DNA from: Paralichthys olivaceus
Taxonomy: Eukaryota; Chordata; Actinopteri; Pleuronectiformes; Paralichthyidae
DNA length: 64,000 bases
NCBI RefSeq assembly: GCF_024713975.1
Contig: NC_091115.1
Coordinates: forward strand, 4,434,501 to 4,498,500
Direction: 5' to 3'
Numbering within the stretch: position 1 is the stretch's first letter; each line of letters starts with the position of its first letter. Of the stretch, positions 23,693 through 37,400 are shown one piece after another. The notes below the pieces were generated by a model, which did no database searches, was not told the DNA's origin, and worked only from the letters and a program-made list of their open reading frames with translations. A program made the translations under genes and the position numbers.

Positions 23693-26600
23693 TGTGATAC
23701 TCGAAATGCTCACCAATTGGTGCCAGAGCTGCTCTGTCATTAATTATGAACCTGACTGGCAGCAACAAAAGGTGAAGCTGTCGAGCATGTGTGTGAAGTA
23801 CTCCATTATTCTAAGTGCAGTGTGTTCACTGTAATCTGCCTTTGCACCGGATACCTGATGAATTCACCTGGTCACAGATATTGGTTTCCATGCAGGCAGA
23901 GCGTGTGCTTGTTCAAAACATAAGAAGGTGTGTATCATGTCTCGGAGGTTTCCGTTTTTACACTAATGCGTGTTACAGATGTAATTAGAGCATGTGCACA
24001 TCTTGGATTAAGAGCAAAGCAGTTATTAAGCAGTCGTTCACCCCCTGTGCTGAGTGATATAGCTTTTAATGTTCTAATATTCACAGTATAACTCTTTACA
24101 TTGGAAATCTTTATTAAATGAATGTGAAAATGACGGCTTGTTTTATTGGGTCAGTCTTTATGCTGACCCACTCCCTCTGCCACGTCATTCAGGATGTGCA
24201 TGAGAGCGTCCAGTGTTCCGGGACTCTGCCAATCACATTTTAATAATTTAACATCACTTGTGGACAGCAGTTTAATCAACATGTAATTAATTAGCATCAA
24301 CCTGACCCATTAACTCCCTGTAATTTGGTGAAAACCGGATAAAACCCCGAATGAAGTTATTTGAGGAAAGGATCGGGCACTTTTTAATCCCAGAACTGTT
24401 TGTCCTGCGACGGTGACACGTCTTGTTTTCAGAGTGGAACCTACTCAGAGCACAGCTGTGGCCTGTGCCTCAGTGATAAGGGGTTGAAGCTGAAAGTGCC
24501 TCACCAATTAAGGCCTGTTGCAATCGTCACTGCATTTCTGCATATGTGAGCTTGTTGGGTTGCGGAAATCGAGGGTCTTTTGTCAGCCGCTGTGTTAATG
24601 GCTGCCTCGGATCGATCATAAAAGACCACTGAGCTCTCTGCAGCTGGCGTTTTCATGTCAGTCCAAGTGCTTCCACAGTGAAAATCAAACAAATCCCAAG
24701 GCTGTGTCCCAAAACACTCCCTCATTCACATCTTCCGACATAATAAACACTCAATCTATTCACTGTATAGTGAGTGAGGCATCGAGACTGTGGATTCTGA
24801 AGGATGAATCATCCTTTTGCACGAGCACTTAGAGGCGTGGCATTGCCAAATTCGCAATCAACATGTCTGTAGCAGGAAATGCATTTAGGGAAACAAATCG
24901 ATCGTATTTCTGTTTTATTTTAAAACACAGGAAACAATTTTGACATGGTTAAAAAATGTGACTAGTCACTACACATGTGAAAATGTCATATTACAATCAT
25001 CTTTATCCGTTTTGTTATTATTGGTGTTTGAGTCCATCTATTTGAGTAGATTCAATGTCCCCATGCACAACTTCCACAGTGTCCGTGAACTGTCACTTCC
25101 AATACAAATGAGTCTTAAGAAGATGGTGTGAGTTTGCACAGAGCCCAATAATTAACATAGCTAAAATATATATATATACTGCTGGAACACTTTTACAACT
25201 AGTTGGACAACTGTCTGAATTTAAAGTATTTCCACTTGGTTACGAACAAAGCTTCAGTTGAGTCAAGCTGCTGTTGTTTAACAATGCAAAAAAAAAGATT
25301 CGGGTCCATTTTAGGTAGAGGACAAAAACTAAACGTCTTCCTCCTCCACACTCTCTCCAGTGGCAGTGTTATAAAACAGAGCTTCCAGACGACAGCAGGC
25401 AGTGAAGTGTTTTGTAAAGGTGCTGGAACATTCAGTTCCCAAAAATTACCGGCTGCTTGATGATGGCTGATGTCTGCAGACACGTTGGGCACAAGTGCAG
25501 CGGTTGCGTTACTCGAAAGCTGTGTGCTGGGATTCGCACCACGATGACTACGCGGTGCAGGATCGTGAACTCTCGGCCCTGGCACGGCATTCAGATTACA
25601 ATTGCCGGTCTGGGTCTGAGCCAGGCGTAAACTGACGCCGCAGCGCCAAGAGGCTCTGTCACTCAGAGGCGGCTGGTGTAATTACAGAATCCCTCTGCCA
25701 TCACACGACAATGCACTGTTGCACGTGTATGCCAATACACAGAAACACAAGCTCACACACACACACCAGACCTCCTCTGGCCAGGCATCTGATAGCGAGC
25801 AGTGACCTTCATGTGTAGATTCTGGCTCATGTTTTCTACTTTTTAAAAATTATATTATATTAAAGAGACACAGCTTAAATCCTCGAACCCCCGGCCAACA
25901 TAATTAATTCTAATTAGATTAGCCTTTAGCTTCCTCTGGAAGAAAAAATGGAAGAGAAGACCTGCTCGTATTTGTGCGGTAATGTAATCTCGGATAAGGG
26001 CTCTTAAAAGTGCTGTGCAATTACGTGGGTTTGTGTAAAGGGGCAGTGTCACCATCTCATGTACTGGAGCGGGGGAGTGGAGCTGGAAAAGATGTTTTAA
26101 GTGTTTCATCATCGAGGAAAGAGTGATGTGAGGTTTTTATTCAAAGGAAGGAATTCAGGGTTTGACTTGTCGACTTCAGTTCAGTCTACTGTTTTTTGTT
26201 TTTTTTTAATTCATCTGAACAGCTCAGCAACCACGAGCAGCCATGACAGGCCTGTCACGCTTTAGATTCCTCCACATATTAAAACGGGCACGATATTGAA
26301 AGAGTGTTGTAATTTCTTTGCCTTTCAAAAACTAAATCGGGTTTTAAGACAAAAATGATTAATGCTCAGACTTGTTTTGTTTGCTGAATATCAGAAATAA
26401 TCTCTCTGCATACTCGCACCTTAGATCCTAGTTGCAGAAAATACTATACTACAAACTAAAATGGGGCCGGCAGCATTTTAAACGTTTCTGGAGCCTTTCC
26501 TGATAACCTTCGAAATGTATCACTGAAAGTAATATGAACAAGCTTGTGAGCCAATCAGGGTGGAGTTAGATTTGAATTGGTCCGATCTTTGCCTTATACT

Positions 26601-29600
26601 TGTAACAAAGTTGTCTGTCGTCTTGGTCAGTCGTCAAAATGAGTCAAACTTTTATCAGTGTCTCAAGTGTGACTAATTTTCTTTCTATGAGCTGATGTAT
26701 GATGTTTCGTTATCTAATCTTTATCATCAATCATTTCCCACATCCACTCCCTCTTGATAAAGAGAAACGCACTTGTTCATTTTCTCTTTTCTTGTGAATG
26801 TCATAGACAAGAACCTGAAAATTACCAGGCAGCGACCAGAACCAGTCATGTCGTGAAGGAGTTATTGATGATTATACTGTGGGTGGATGATGACTGCATC
26901 TGTGAGACTCAGGACATGTTGGTTCTAGTGTTTGTTGTGGTTTTGTTTGAGTCTTGGCTCCTGGATGAGACTTGTTTGGCCCCAGAGTCTCTTCTGTCTC
27001 CTGGCTCGAGTGTGTTGGCAGTGGGAAGTAAAAACAACTGCCCCTAAGGGTTGTACTCTTACCTCTGCTTTTCAGGGTTTTTATTTACCCTGTTGGCAGT
27101 GTTGCTATTTGGTGACTTTAACTTTGTGCTGCTTGGCACTGGCAATCAAGTTGACTAATGCTTCCTTAATTATTGGCTGCACTTTTGCAGCGTTTTACTC
27201 TCTCTATATTTCCCACACTCCTCCCCTCCTGTCGGCTTTTGTCCATTTATAATGGCTTTAGCCGGCGTGCAGCTGTATAGTGCTCGATTTTTGCCTGTGT
27301 CTCCAGCAGCACTCAGCTGACCCACTAATGGAGGGGTGAGTGAGGAAGGGCCCGGAGGCAGCAGAAGGACCGCAGAGCTGCGGCTTAAAACAACCTGCCT
27401 CCGACAAACAGCGTGGACCTCCTGGGGAGAGGGAGGCTTTGAGGAAAAACACTGAAAACCCCTCAGTCAGAGAAAAGAAGAGGAGGAAACATGAAATCAG
27501 GCCAGAGTGCAGCAGTGTTGGCTGCAGACAACAGCAAACCTCTGCAGCTCAGCTCTGTCCTTAAAACCTTGATCGTCTCTAGATTTACCTTTGACATGAC
27601 CCTGTTTGACTTTGGACAGGATTTTTGTATGAACAATATTTTCATGGTTTTTGATTAAAAAGTACTGTAAATGTTCAAAAATCACTGATACACAAACTAC
27701 AGTGATTTCACCAAGTCTTACATTGACAAAAATATATATCAATAAAAATGATAAAAGTATTTTAATATTTATTGAAGGTCAACTTGTCGTCCTCAAATGT
27801 CAGAGTTGGGACAAAATATAAATGTTAAATTCACACAGTTTGGCGACAGTGGATGTTAGCATGATTATAGCCTTTTCGTGGTTGAATTTCACACTGTAAT
27901 TCTAACCGGTGGGAATTTTACCGTGGTTAATCATCATCATAACCCGAGAAGCTGCTCCCTCAAGGTTTTAGTGCTCGTCTTTGCTGCCCGCTGCTGCTCT
28001 GACTTTTCCTTTCAAGTCATAATACAGACTTTAAAAAGGATGCTGCCTCATCCATCAGGGAGAGGACAAGGTTAATGCTCACAGAATTTACCCAAGCTTT
28101 ATTCTGCCGGTCCTTGGCATTCGGTATGACTGACAAGTGCAAGTATTAATAAACCCTCAGATTTTCTTTATACTGCCAAGAAAAGAAAGTAATTTCTAGC
28201 ATGAAGAGAATAAAGGGAAGCTAACATGCCCGCAGCCTCGGGAAGCAGAGGAGTGTTTTCATGCATGTCAGGACACTGCTCCGTGTCTGATGTTGCCCTG
28301 AATGATTCTTACTGAAAACCAGAGGTCGAGATTTCTCTTTCTGATTTCTTGAATATTGTGGTCATGGTTCAACTCATGGTTCCCATCTCTGCTTTTGACC
28401 CCGTCTTACTTTCTGCTTACCATAGAAAAAGTTTGAAATTGTATTCAGGTCTCAGTGTCCCTGTGTAGATTGGATCAGATTTGGTTATTTTTCCCTCAGG
28501 CTCCAAATTAAAATTCAGTTTCACAATATTTTAATCTAGGTGGATGCCAAAACTTTATGATTCCAGGCTCTAATCTGAATATCTTTTGCTGATATTATCC
28601 AATATTATCACTGTACCAGAATAACTGGTGTCATCACACGTTAGTATCAAAGGATTTCAAGCAATATCAGCCCAAATAATTAGGTTAAGAATTCAGTAAG
28701 GAGGCAGACAGTGTTCTCGAATAGAACACGGTGTAGCTTCTGTTTCCCATGGTGCCTTGTGGGAGATAAAGGCTCAACACCATCAGCCAGAGTGACAGGC
28801 AAAGAGGTGGAGTTGACTAACCCTGGAAGAATGCAGCCGCGTGTGTGTGTTTTAGTATCATGAATCTGGGTTATGTGCGTCCCTTCCAACACTTTTCCAG
28901 CTGCAGGAACATTTCCTTTGTCGGGTGTTAATCCGTAGTGACTCTTAGCCCCTCTGCCCTTGTCCTCGTGTCCACAGGGAATAACTGTGAAGCACAAGCT
29001 GGAATGTCAGGGGCCTCAGCAGAGGACCTTGACTTTGACCTTTTTTTATTTTAGCGTCTGTGCATACAGAGTAGTAAATCTGCACATGCATTGCCTTGTC
29101 TGTAAATTATACACATTGGAAGAGAGGTTTCTAAATGAGGACTAAGGTGATATGTCAGAATATGTGTGAAAGTGAATCTCAGTGGGCGTTAATGAAACTC
29201 TGGCTTTAGTTTCTTTGACTCGGTATTAAATCCAACACACACCCTCCTCTTTTTTTTTTCTTTGTAAAGGGAGCGTAATTCAATATTGCATGCACAGACG
29301 GCAGAATGGATATAAAGCAAGTAAATACAAGATTGTTTGTTATCTGGGCCACGTTTGGCTCAGGAGGATTTGGTTTCTGACTTTGCCTGGAATCCGCAGC
29401 CCAGGAGAGAGGATGAAAGAAACACGGTGGAAAGAAACAGATCGTGTGTACAAATCACTGCTCTGCTGAATCACTGAACGTGCTGATCGAGTGTCTGCCC
29501 TGACTAAATGTTGTGCTAATGTTGGCGAGTGCACTAATTTTCACATGTAGGCGTCCCATCAGCTCCTGCACTTTAGCAAGTTGTTTGGCAAACGTAAGAT

Positions 29601-30749
29601 GTGACTGAACACGTCATGACTGTTCGCTTTGTTCGTCAAAGAGGATTATGCCAACCGGAGACACAGGGCCGTCATACATTGTGAAGACGCCTGTGTTGTA
29701 TTCGTGCGTCGTTGTGGTTACACACAAATGAGCAGCAACATGGAGAGCATGGTTGTGAGACACACTGTGGTTTCTCATTCAGGCTGGAGGCTGCAGCGAA
29801 GGTCACGTGACGAAGATGAGAACAAAGTCTGAAATCGTAAATGTGCGACATTGAACTTAGGTCAACAAATAAAACTAAAGCCAAATAGTTAAAGCACAAA
29901 CCGTATTGCTGTTATAAAAAATGTCAACATTGCTCCCATGATGTTTCTAACCGAAAACAAAATGGTCTTAAATGTTTTCTCTCTGTCGTTTCGCCAAAGT
30001 GAATCTGGAGTCAGATTATAAAATGTCCAAATGTTCAAAGAGTGCATTGTCTTATCTCTGCACCCCAACCATAAATGTACTTTATGGTTGGTTTATTATA
30101 GTTCCCACACTCTGAGCACTTATTTGAATATCATGTACATTTACATTTACTCCAAAGTCCAGTCATGATAATGTTTTAACACACTCATCTCCTCAAATTC
30201 TTATTAAAGCCTGTCGTAGATGGTGTGGGATCCAAACTAACGGCCTTCATTAATGGACAGGAAAATTAAATATGCTTGTTTTGTTGCTTCAGCTGTTGCT
30301 TCTGGACAGTGTGCGTCCGTGTCGGGGAACAGTTCATGAAGGCTGGCATCGGCACTGAATCACCAGCGGTCGAACCCTCAGTCAGGAGCCACATCAGCCT
30401 TTATCCAATGTCTTCGACGTAATCAGGACCACGTAGGACCTGGCCGTCTGCCACCGCTAAAGCAGCAGACGCAGCTTCTGATTTATTGTATTGAGTTGGC
30501 CCAGATAAGCAGACGCAGTCCATTACACCACCGCCATTAGACTCGCAATTGATCCAATTAAGGCGCCGCAGAATGAGGGCGGCCGGACGTCAAGGAACAC
30601 GTCAAAAATCATTGCAGGAAAGACACGAAGGGCGAGTGTGGGCCACTTTATCTTGGGTTAATGTGTGTCGTTGCAGGGTAACACAGGTATTTAGAGCCAA
30701 CCCTCATCATCATCCTTCATCATATAGAAATTATGTTTTGTGCTCATCA

Positions 30750-30750
<1 letters not shown>

Positions 30751-30800
<50 letters not shown>
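30751..30800. repeat. (CA)n microsatellite
   Basis: A near-pure run of about 25 CA units in far2 intron 1. Confidence 0.95.
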
Positions 30801-30807
<7 letters not shown>

Positions 30808-31161
30808 ACTCACAGATGTCAAACCGCCCCTGAGTGTTGCCATCTCTCTGTCCCTGTGTGAATATTCATATAATTCATATAACAAGTTGCACGTTTCCTC
30901 ATGAAGGTCAGAACATAACACAGCTGAGCCACGTTTTAAAATTAGTTGATGTGTGTGTGCGTGTGCGTGTGTGTGTGCGTTGGCATCAGACTGAAGTAAT
31001 TAAAAGGCTGCACATTCATGCATAACATTTCTCTTTTTTTTCTTCTGACATTGAGTCACATCACTGTGATTCACGGTTTACATTCGGTTTTTCCGACCGG
31101 AGCTTTCACGAGTTACTTCCTGATTCATTTTGTATTCACGTGCTCCCCCCTCCATCTGCAG

Positions 31162-31449
31162 GAGCTGCCTGAAGGCCAGGACCTCGACGGGGTAGAAGAG
31201 CAGACAACAGAGGGAACGACCAGACTGACAGACATCTGCAGCGGCGCAGCGGGCAGCAGCATGGCGTCCATAGCGGAATACTACGCCGGCAAGAACGTTC
31301 TGATCACGGGGGCCACGGGCTTCATGGGAAAAGTGCTGGTGGAGAAGCTGCTGAGGTCGTGCCCCGAGGTCAACGCCCTCTACATCCTGGTCAGACCCAA
31401 AGCCGGGCAGTCCATGCAGCAGAGGGTCAGCGACATGATGAAGTGCAAA
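31162..31449 (+). CDS. far2: far2 exon 2: start codon and Rossmann motif
   Basis: The acceptor CTGCAG ends at 31161; coding starts at 31261 and the donor is AAA|GTAAGT. Residues 1-63 include [20 protein letters not shown]. The 99 bases before the ATG are open in the same frame and continue the reading frame of exon 1. Confidence 0.95.
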
Positions 31450-34400
31450 GTAAGTCATTTTCCCCCACAGGAGAATTACACTGTGAAGACGTTTCACAGA
31501 CACTCAGAATTTATAAATAGGAATTTAAAGACACAGTTGATTTGTCGTTATATTTGATTCTTGTGGTTTTGTCTGTATGATTGAAAAAGGAGAGTTGACT
31601 TTTAAAGCTGGAATCGTTTATCCAGTAATTAAAAAATTAAAAAAACAACAAAAATAATGGATTTAATTAAATTATTGAGCAAAAGCAACTTAAACGTGAA
31701 AGGAGCTTTTTTTAAATACATTTTTAAAGACGTGGTAATGGATCAGTACATTCACTTGTAACTTAACTCCAGATGATTAAGGAGAATATTTATGCTGCTC
31801 GCACCAGCAACAACAAGAACAAACAACTTCCTTCAGGAATGGGACGCTGAGGGCTGCCCTTTTCTTCACAGACACTCAGAATAGAATCTCACATCGTCAA
31901 TGAAAGCATCCGACTATTTTTGTGTTGTTGATTAAAGAAGAACACAGAATAACAACATGAATGAAATGTACTGGAGGAGCAGAAGGAAGGCGATGATGAT
32001 ATTATACTTATTTGTGCTAAAGTTGCAGATTGCCGTAGATAAAACACTCACGTCTTCACCAAACTGTGCAGTGATTATGGTTCAGTTATCATTTAAAACA
32101 CGTGAGTCACTTAATGCAGCAGCACAAAGAGAGATGTGTTAAATCATCGCAGCGGCATGAAATAACCAGATGACGCTCGGCGCTCAGACTCGTGGGCTGT
32201 TCATTCAAATCATCGCTCAGAACCATTGTTCGAAAGGCTTTTGTGGTTTCCAGTGTGTTTACAGAGCCGCGGAAATTTGCTTGCGAATTATAGCAGCGGC
32301 TGCTGTTGCCATGGTGACACAAACTTAATGACCCCTCGGTAGATTCCGACAGTTCATCTCAGGGCTTCGGAGCGAGAGGCGCAAGAGAGTCGGAGAGCAA
32401 AACATGTACGAGTCTGAGTGACAGTACTGAAAGGATGAGTGACCTGCAGGGTTGTAGCAGCAGCAGCAGGAGGAGGAGGAGGTGAGGATGAGGAGGTCGG
32501 ACAATGAAGAAGGGAAGAAATAAAGGAGGTGGATGGGGGGGATATAAGCTGAGGTAAGCGAGGTAACGGGGGATGAGCTCTAAATATGTGATGTCAGCTG
32601 TATCAGGCGGAGCAGCAAAGCATGACTCATCAAAAAAACGACGTCGGTCTGATGAGGAGCGACGTATCGACACCAGAGCGAGTTATTGATGTTCAGAAAC
32701 AGCAGCAGCGAACTCGTGCTCCTGCTCTTCGGGTGCTGTTGGCCTCAAACTGTCAGGTGCACCTAAGAAAATCTCACTTTCTCTGTGTCTCCCCCTCTTC
32801 TCTCTCCGATCTATTTTTACTGCTCTCGTTGAACTCGGTGCCTCGTTCATCACTCTGCTCACCACTGCGGAGCAGCAGTGTCGGGGATGCGACCCTTGAA
32901 TTTAGCCTTTTCGTGTCTTTTCACATCTGTCGACATTCTCTGCTCCTCCTTCACTGTGTAATTAATCCTCTCTTTTGCGTGTTCGTCTTTCTTCTGTGGC
33001 CTCAAGGGGAAGAAATAAAAGTGAGAATAAAAACTTTTTTTGATCACCTACATCTGTAGTTTCTAACATGTCGACAGTCCTGTAGATACAGAAGGCTCCT
33101 TTACTGGAGGAAAAGAGAGGGAACTTTAATGACATTATGATTTCAAGTGCTCAATAAAAGGTATAGAATTAATCAAATTAAATGTACTTCATAATAAAAA
33201 ATTATCTCTCCTGTTGCATAAAGGGAAAAATTCTATTACACCTCATGTATTTGTGTCAATCGACTGATAATTGCAGGATCATTTTAACCCAATAACAACA
33301 TTCTAACCTGGATTAGAGCAGTGATTCTTAATCCCACTCAAAATAGGATGAGAGCAGCTCTGTGTCTCTACAGTGTTTGTGGGAATAATATCAATAAACC
33401 ACAATATTTCAGAACTCATGTTGCACAAGCGAATACTTCTGTCCTACGTATTTAACCCCCTTCACATTCACTCATATTGACGTACGATTTTTCTGCTGCT
33501 AGCCTTCACAGTATTTCCCCTCTCAGCAAATTTCCATTGGATTTGGCATCGCTCTAATAGTGTCTGCTATCAGGGCACCGCTTGATGCTCTGCCAAGTAC
33601 AGACTCACTCATGCTCGGGGCCCCGTTCAGAAGTGATGTCATTAAATTTCCACGACCAGGCCTCAAGTGCCAATTGGTATTCATGCGGGTCCTGGGATCA
33701 GTATTATACTATTCACAATCGGGATAATTCATGAAGGAGAACAGTGGTTTTGGTCTCTCGAGGATCCTCTCCTGTCATCCTTCAAGCCCGACCCGTATCT
33801 TTCTTACCACCTGTTGCTAGGTAACAGCCGAGAGATCTATCCCATGGAGCTGCCCCGAGCAAGAAAAGGACAAACCGATAGGAATCTCATTGTCTGTGCA
33901 TCTTTGGCGGCTCTTACTTTGACATTTAAGCAGCGTCCACCTGTCTTTCCATCTGTCCGTCTGTGCGGAGGCTACCTCGCTTCAGTGGAAACGTTTCGAC
34001 GCCAGCAGCCCCGGCTGCGGTGCCAGGAACTGAATGGCATGTCAGATCTTTTGATACAAGTAGGCTTCTGGGTCCACAGGGTTTCTCTCCTGCTCTGTGG
34101 CAGGATTCTCCCACCCACGAGTGGACCGTTGATCCCTGCAACAGTCTTAACGTTTCATCTCCGAGGCCGTGCAGCATCTTCGTACCGCAGGACCGGCTCC
34201 GCAGCTGTGAGCTATGGGTTCAGATGTCGGCTGGAGAGAGGTGGGAGGTGGAATGCTCTGGTGGGAAGGACGGGGATGTGTGGAATTTAGCCTTCAAGGC
34301 AGGATCGTGATCAGAGGAGGGTTTATGTGTGTTTACTGTGGAATGACTATTGATTCCTGCTGTAGAGGATGTGCAGTGATCAGTGTGGCACTTTGTGCGT

Positions 34401-37400
34401 CTGTGCATCATGTTTAACGTCGGGCGAAGGCTCTTAAATAAATCTCGCTGCAAAAACCATTCGATGATTGGAGGTAGATGAAGCCATAACTCATTTATCT
34501 GTTACAACACAGACAAAATGCAACATATCGTATAGTAAAGCAAATAAATATATTAAGCACTTGGGATTAAAAGATTAATAAATGAGACTCTGAGTTTTTG
34601 TGTTCGGAAGATTCTAGAGGCAATGTCTGTCATTTTTTTATTTATGGAGAACAAACAATGAAGAGGCAAAAGTGATTAAAAACATATTCATCTCAATAAA
34701 AATGCCCAATATCTAATAAAAAAACAATATTTGGTGGATATTTGGTTTTGTTTTATAGCATTTTCAATTTAATTTACTTACAAATATACCTCATTTCCGA
34801 TGTGGACCTCAGAGGAAAGATTCAGATCAGGACGTGGACTGTAATAAAATAAAACAAATGACTAAGAATGGTAATAAAAAAGATGAATACACCAAAAGTA
34901 AAAAAAAAAAAAGAAGAAACCAAAAAGGCCACAGAGTCTGAAACATCTTCTCAAACACTTTCAACCGTCTCCTCACAACATTCCCTGATTGTCGCCCGTT
35001 GCCCGTCTGTGAGTTTGGCAGAATGTTTGCTCGCCATAGTTGTTCAAACATGTTGTCTAATGGGCTCGGAGCAGAGCAGGCGAGATATTGAACCAGTGGT
35101 TTATTGAGCAGATGCTGTCTTGTTGCTTTGGCAAATCAGACTCGCCTCCACTTTCACAATTGCCTCTTGATTCAGATGACGGAGAAGTGATGTGCCAGGG
35201 TTGTTTGCGTGATGTTCTTCCACTCTGTCTAATTTTCCCCAGTAGGCCTGATGTTGACGTCTTCTCACAATGTCAGAGAGCAGAGAGATGTCTGGTGGTT
35301 ACTGTGTTCCTGACACTGACCCACCTCACTGACGTCCTGTGCATCAGACTCACAAAGAGCTTCATGCCTTAAATACCAGAGCTCAGCTGAAGCTGCGTCA
35401 CGGCTGATGTGAGGAAACGAGCCTCACCTTTATCTGTCATGTTCATGGAGTTAAAACAATGAAGGCGTGTTTGGGAATGTGTATAATAAAAAAAGTCTGG
35501 AATCTTCGTCAGGCAGGTTCAACAGTCTCCTTACATTCAATTAAGCCGCACCAAGTTTCACACACTCATAGATATGAGTCATCTAAATACGTCAGAATCT
35601 TTTCATCGAGATCCAGAACGATCGCCCTGGAAATTGGTGAAAATATGGTTTAAAGCTCATGTTTGTCGGAGGTTAATGCAGCTACTGAATTATTGATGAC
35701 GGTGCATTTCAGACACATGGATGCACGGGAACATACAGTTCAAAGAGTTTTAAATATGTACAAGAACAGTTGCACTCGCTCACCTTCTCATTCACTCTCA
35801 GGCTTCAGCTGAAACAGCTGCTAAACAATCCTGAACTGACGCATTGCTCCTCCTCTTTCAGCATTAAAGACCATATTATCTATTCATCAGCCCCCTGCTC
35901 CGTGGTTTCCAGTCATTTGCCCATTAAAACAATCTGATCCATCATAACTACATGGTTGTATTTCTTCTTGTTTGCATCCAGAGCCAGGCGATCTTTTAGG
36001 ATTTATTGATTCATGCTGGCACCTCTGTGTCGTTCCACTTGTGGAGTTGATGAAATTGCTGCCTGAATTGTTAATACCAGCTGTCAGACGCACCTGGAGA
36101 CTATACGACTCAATCCTGAAGGAAGAGCAGACGTTTCTTCTGGTGTTTTTCTGCTTTAGGGCTCAAAAGATAAATCCTGGATTTAACATTTGGCATCACA
36201 TCGTAGGTGCACCGAGCTTTGATAAGAAGGCAACTTTTAGGGATGAGTGGGGTGACTCTGCATTTGCTGTGTCTGGTACTGCACAGCGACTCCACGGGGA
36301 GAGGTTATTGCTGCCGGACTGACACGCTGCAGAGCATTTGCTTCTTATCTGTGGTTGGTTATCATGCGATGCAGCAAGCAAACAGACTGAGGGCCGACCA
36401 GTAGCCCTACAACTCGTCCCCGGAGACGGGGGCAAGGGGGGAACCGATGCCTCTGGGAGTAATTAGGCCGCAAATTAACTCCAGTTTATGAAACAGATTA
36501 GCAGTTTAAAACGTAGCTGGTGAAGTCATTAAGTCAGGGCAGATATTTTCACACTGAGTCTCTACATCGGGTGTAGAGTCGGTCAGATGTCTGCAAGTGT
36601 CCTCGAGTTTCTGTAGCATCGGTTCCCTCTGAGACCTGAAGGGCAGCACAACTTTTATTTGGCATTTTGGTATTGGATAATCGATACCGTGGAAATGGCT
36701 CGGGGGAAGCAAAGAAAGTCGACAAACAGATCTTAATGAAGTATAAAAAATAGTTTCAGGTTTTTCTTGTCCCTGGATGATCATTTGCCCTTTAGTTGAT
36801 AAAGGTTTGTGTTTATGTGGGTGTCAAGATTCACTAAATCCTGCTTTTCTCATAAAAAATGGGGAAGAAGTTTGGGAGAAGCTTCGGAATCAGGTGGCAG
36901 GACAGACGAGATGATCAGAGAGGCTCGTGTTCATCAAGATTACAACCTGCCGCAGCTCCGTCTTCAGATAAACTCTGATACCAATCTGATGCAGAAAATC
37001 AGCCTGAGTGACGCAAGTCAGACTCGCTTTTTCTCTTGTCACAATGACAATCGATATTATGGTCAATGGAAAGTCTCACACCTGAGCCGGGTGGTGAACG
37101 GCACGATAAGGAAAGTAACACGATTCGAATTGGCCGTCGTCTTCCTAGTTATCCAACTATGTTCAGGGGAGACAAACTATGGCCTGATGACCAAAAACTT
37201 GAGTCCGCTTTGCTCTGATGTTACGTCCACACTCGTGTTATCACACCATCCAAAGGTTTGCACATAGCTGCACACTTGACTCTGTAAGGATTTAACTTGA
37301 TTTATAAGCAAAACAATATAGATCTGAAAAACGGGTAGAACTTGTTCAAGGACGAAGCATGTTAGAGTTAAATTTATAGTTTGTCATCATCTTAAATGGT

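Larger units (their letters stand above)
17473..31161 (+). other. far2: far2 intron 1 (13.7 kb)
   Basis: A long first intron starting inside the CpG island. It holds microsatellites (18491-18558, 30751-30800), an 18-base tandem repeat (21986-22030), a G-rich minisatellite (23530-23692), and several non-repetitive stretches that could be regulatory (about 22130-22480, 24160-24640, 25400-25740). I found no convincing nested gene on either strand. Confidence 0.65.

Noticed and set aside
23446..23834. Gly/Trp-rich and Pro-rich open frames on both strands
   Set aside because: They are the translation of the G-rich minisatellite, which keeps every frame open.
33667..34290. A 207-codon open frame in far2 intron 2 (starts [10 protein letters not shown])
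   Set aside because: The longest intronic frame, but its composition is not protein-like and no domain is recognisable. It overlaps other open frames on both strands and has no promoter or poly(A) context. Chance is the simplest reading.
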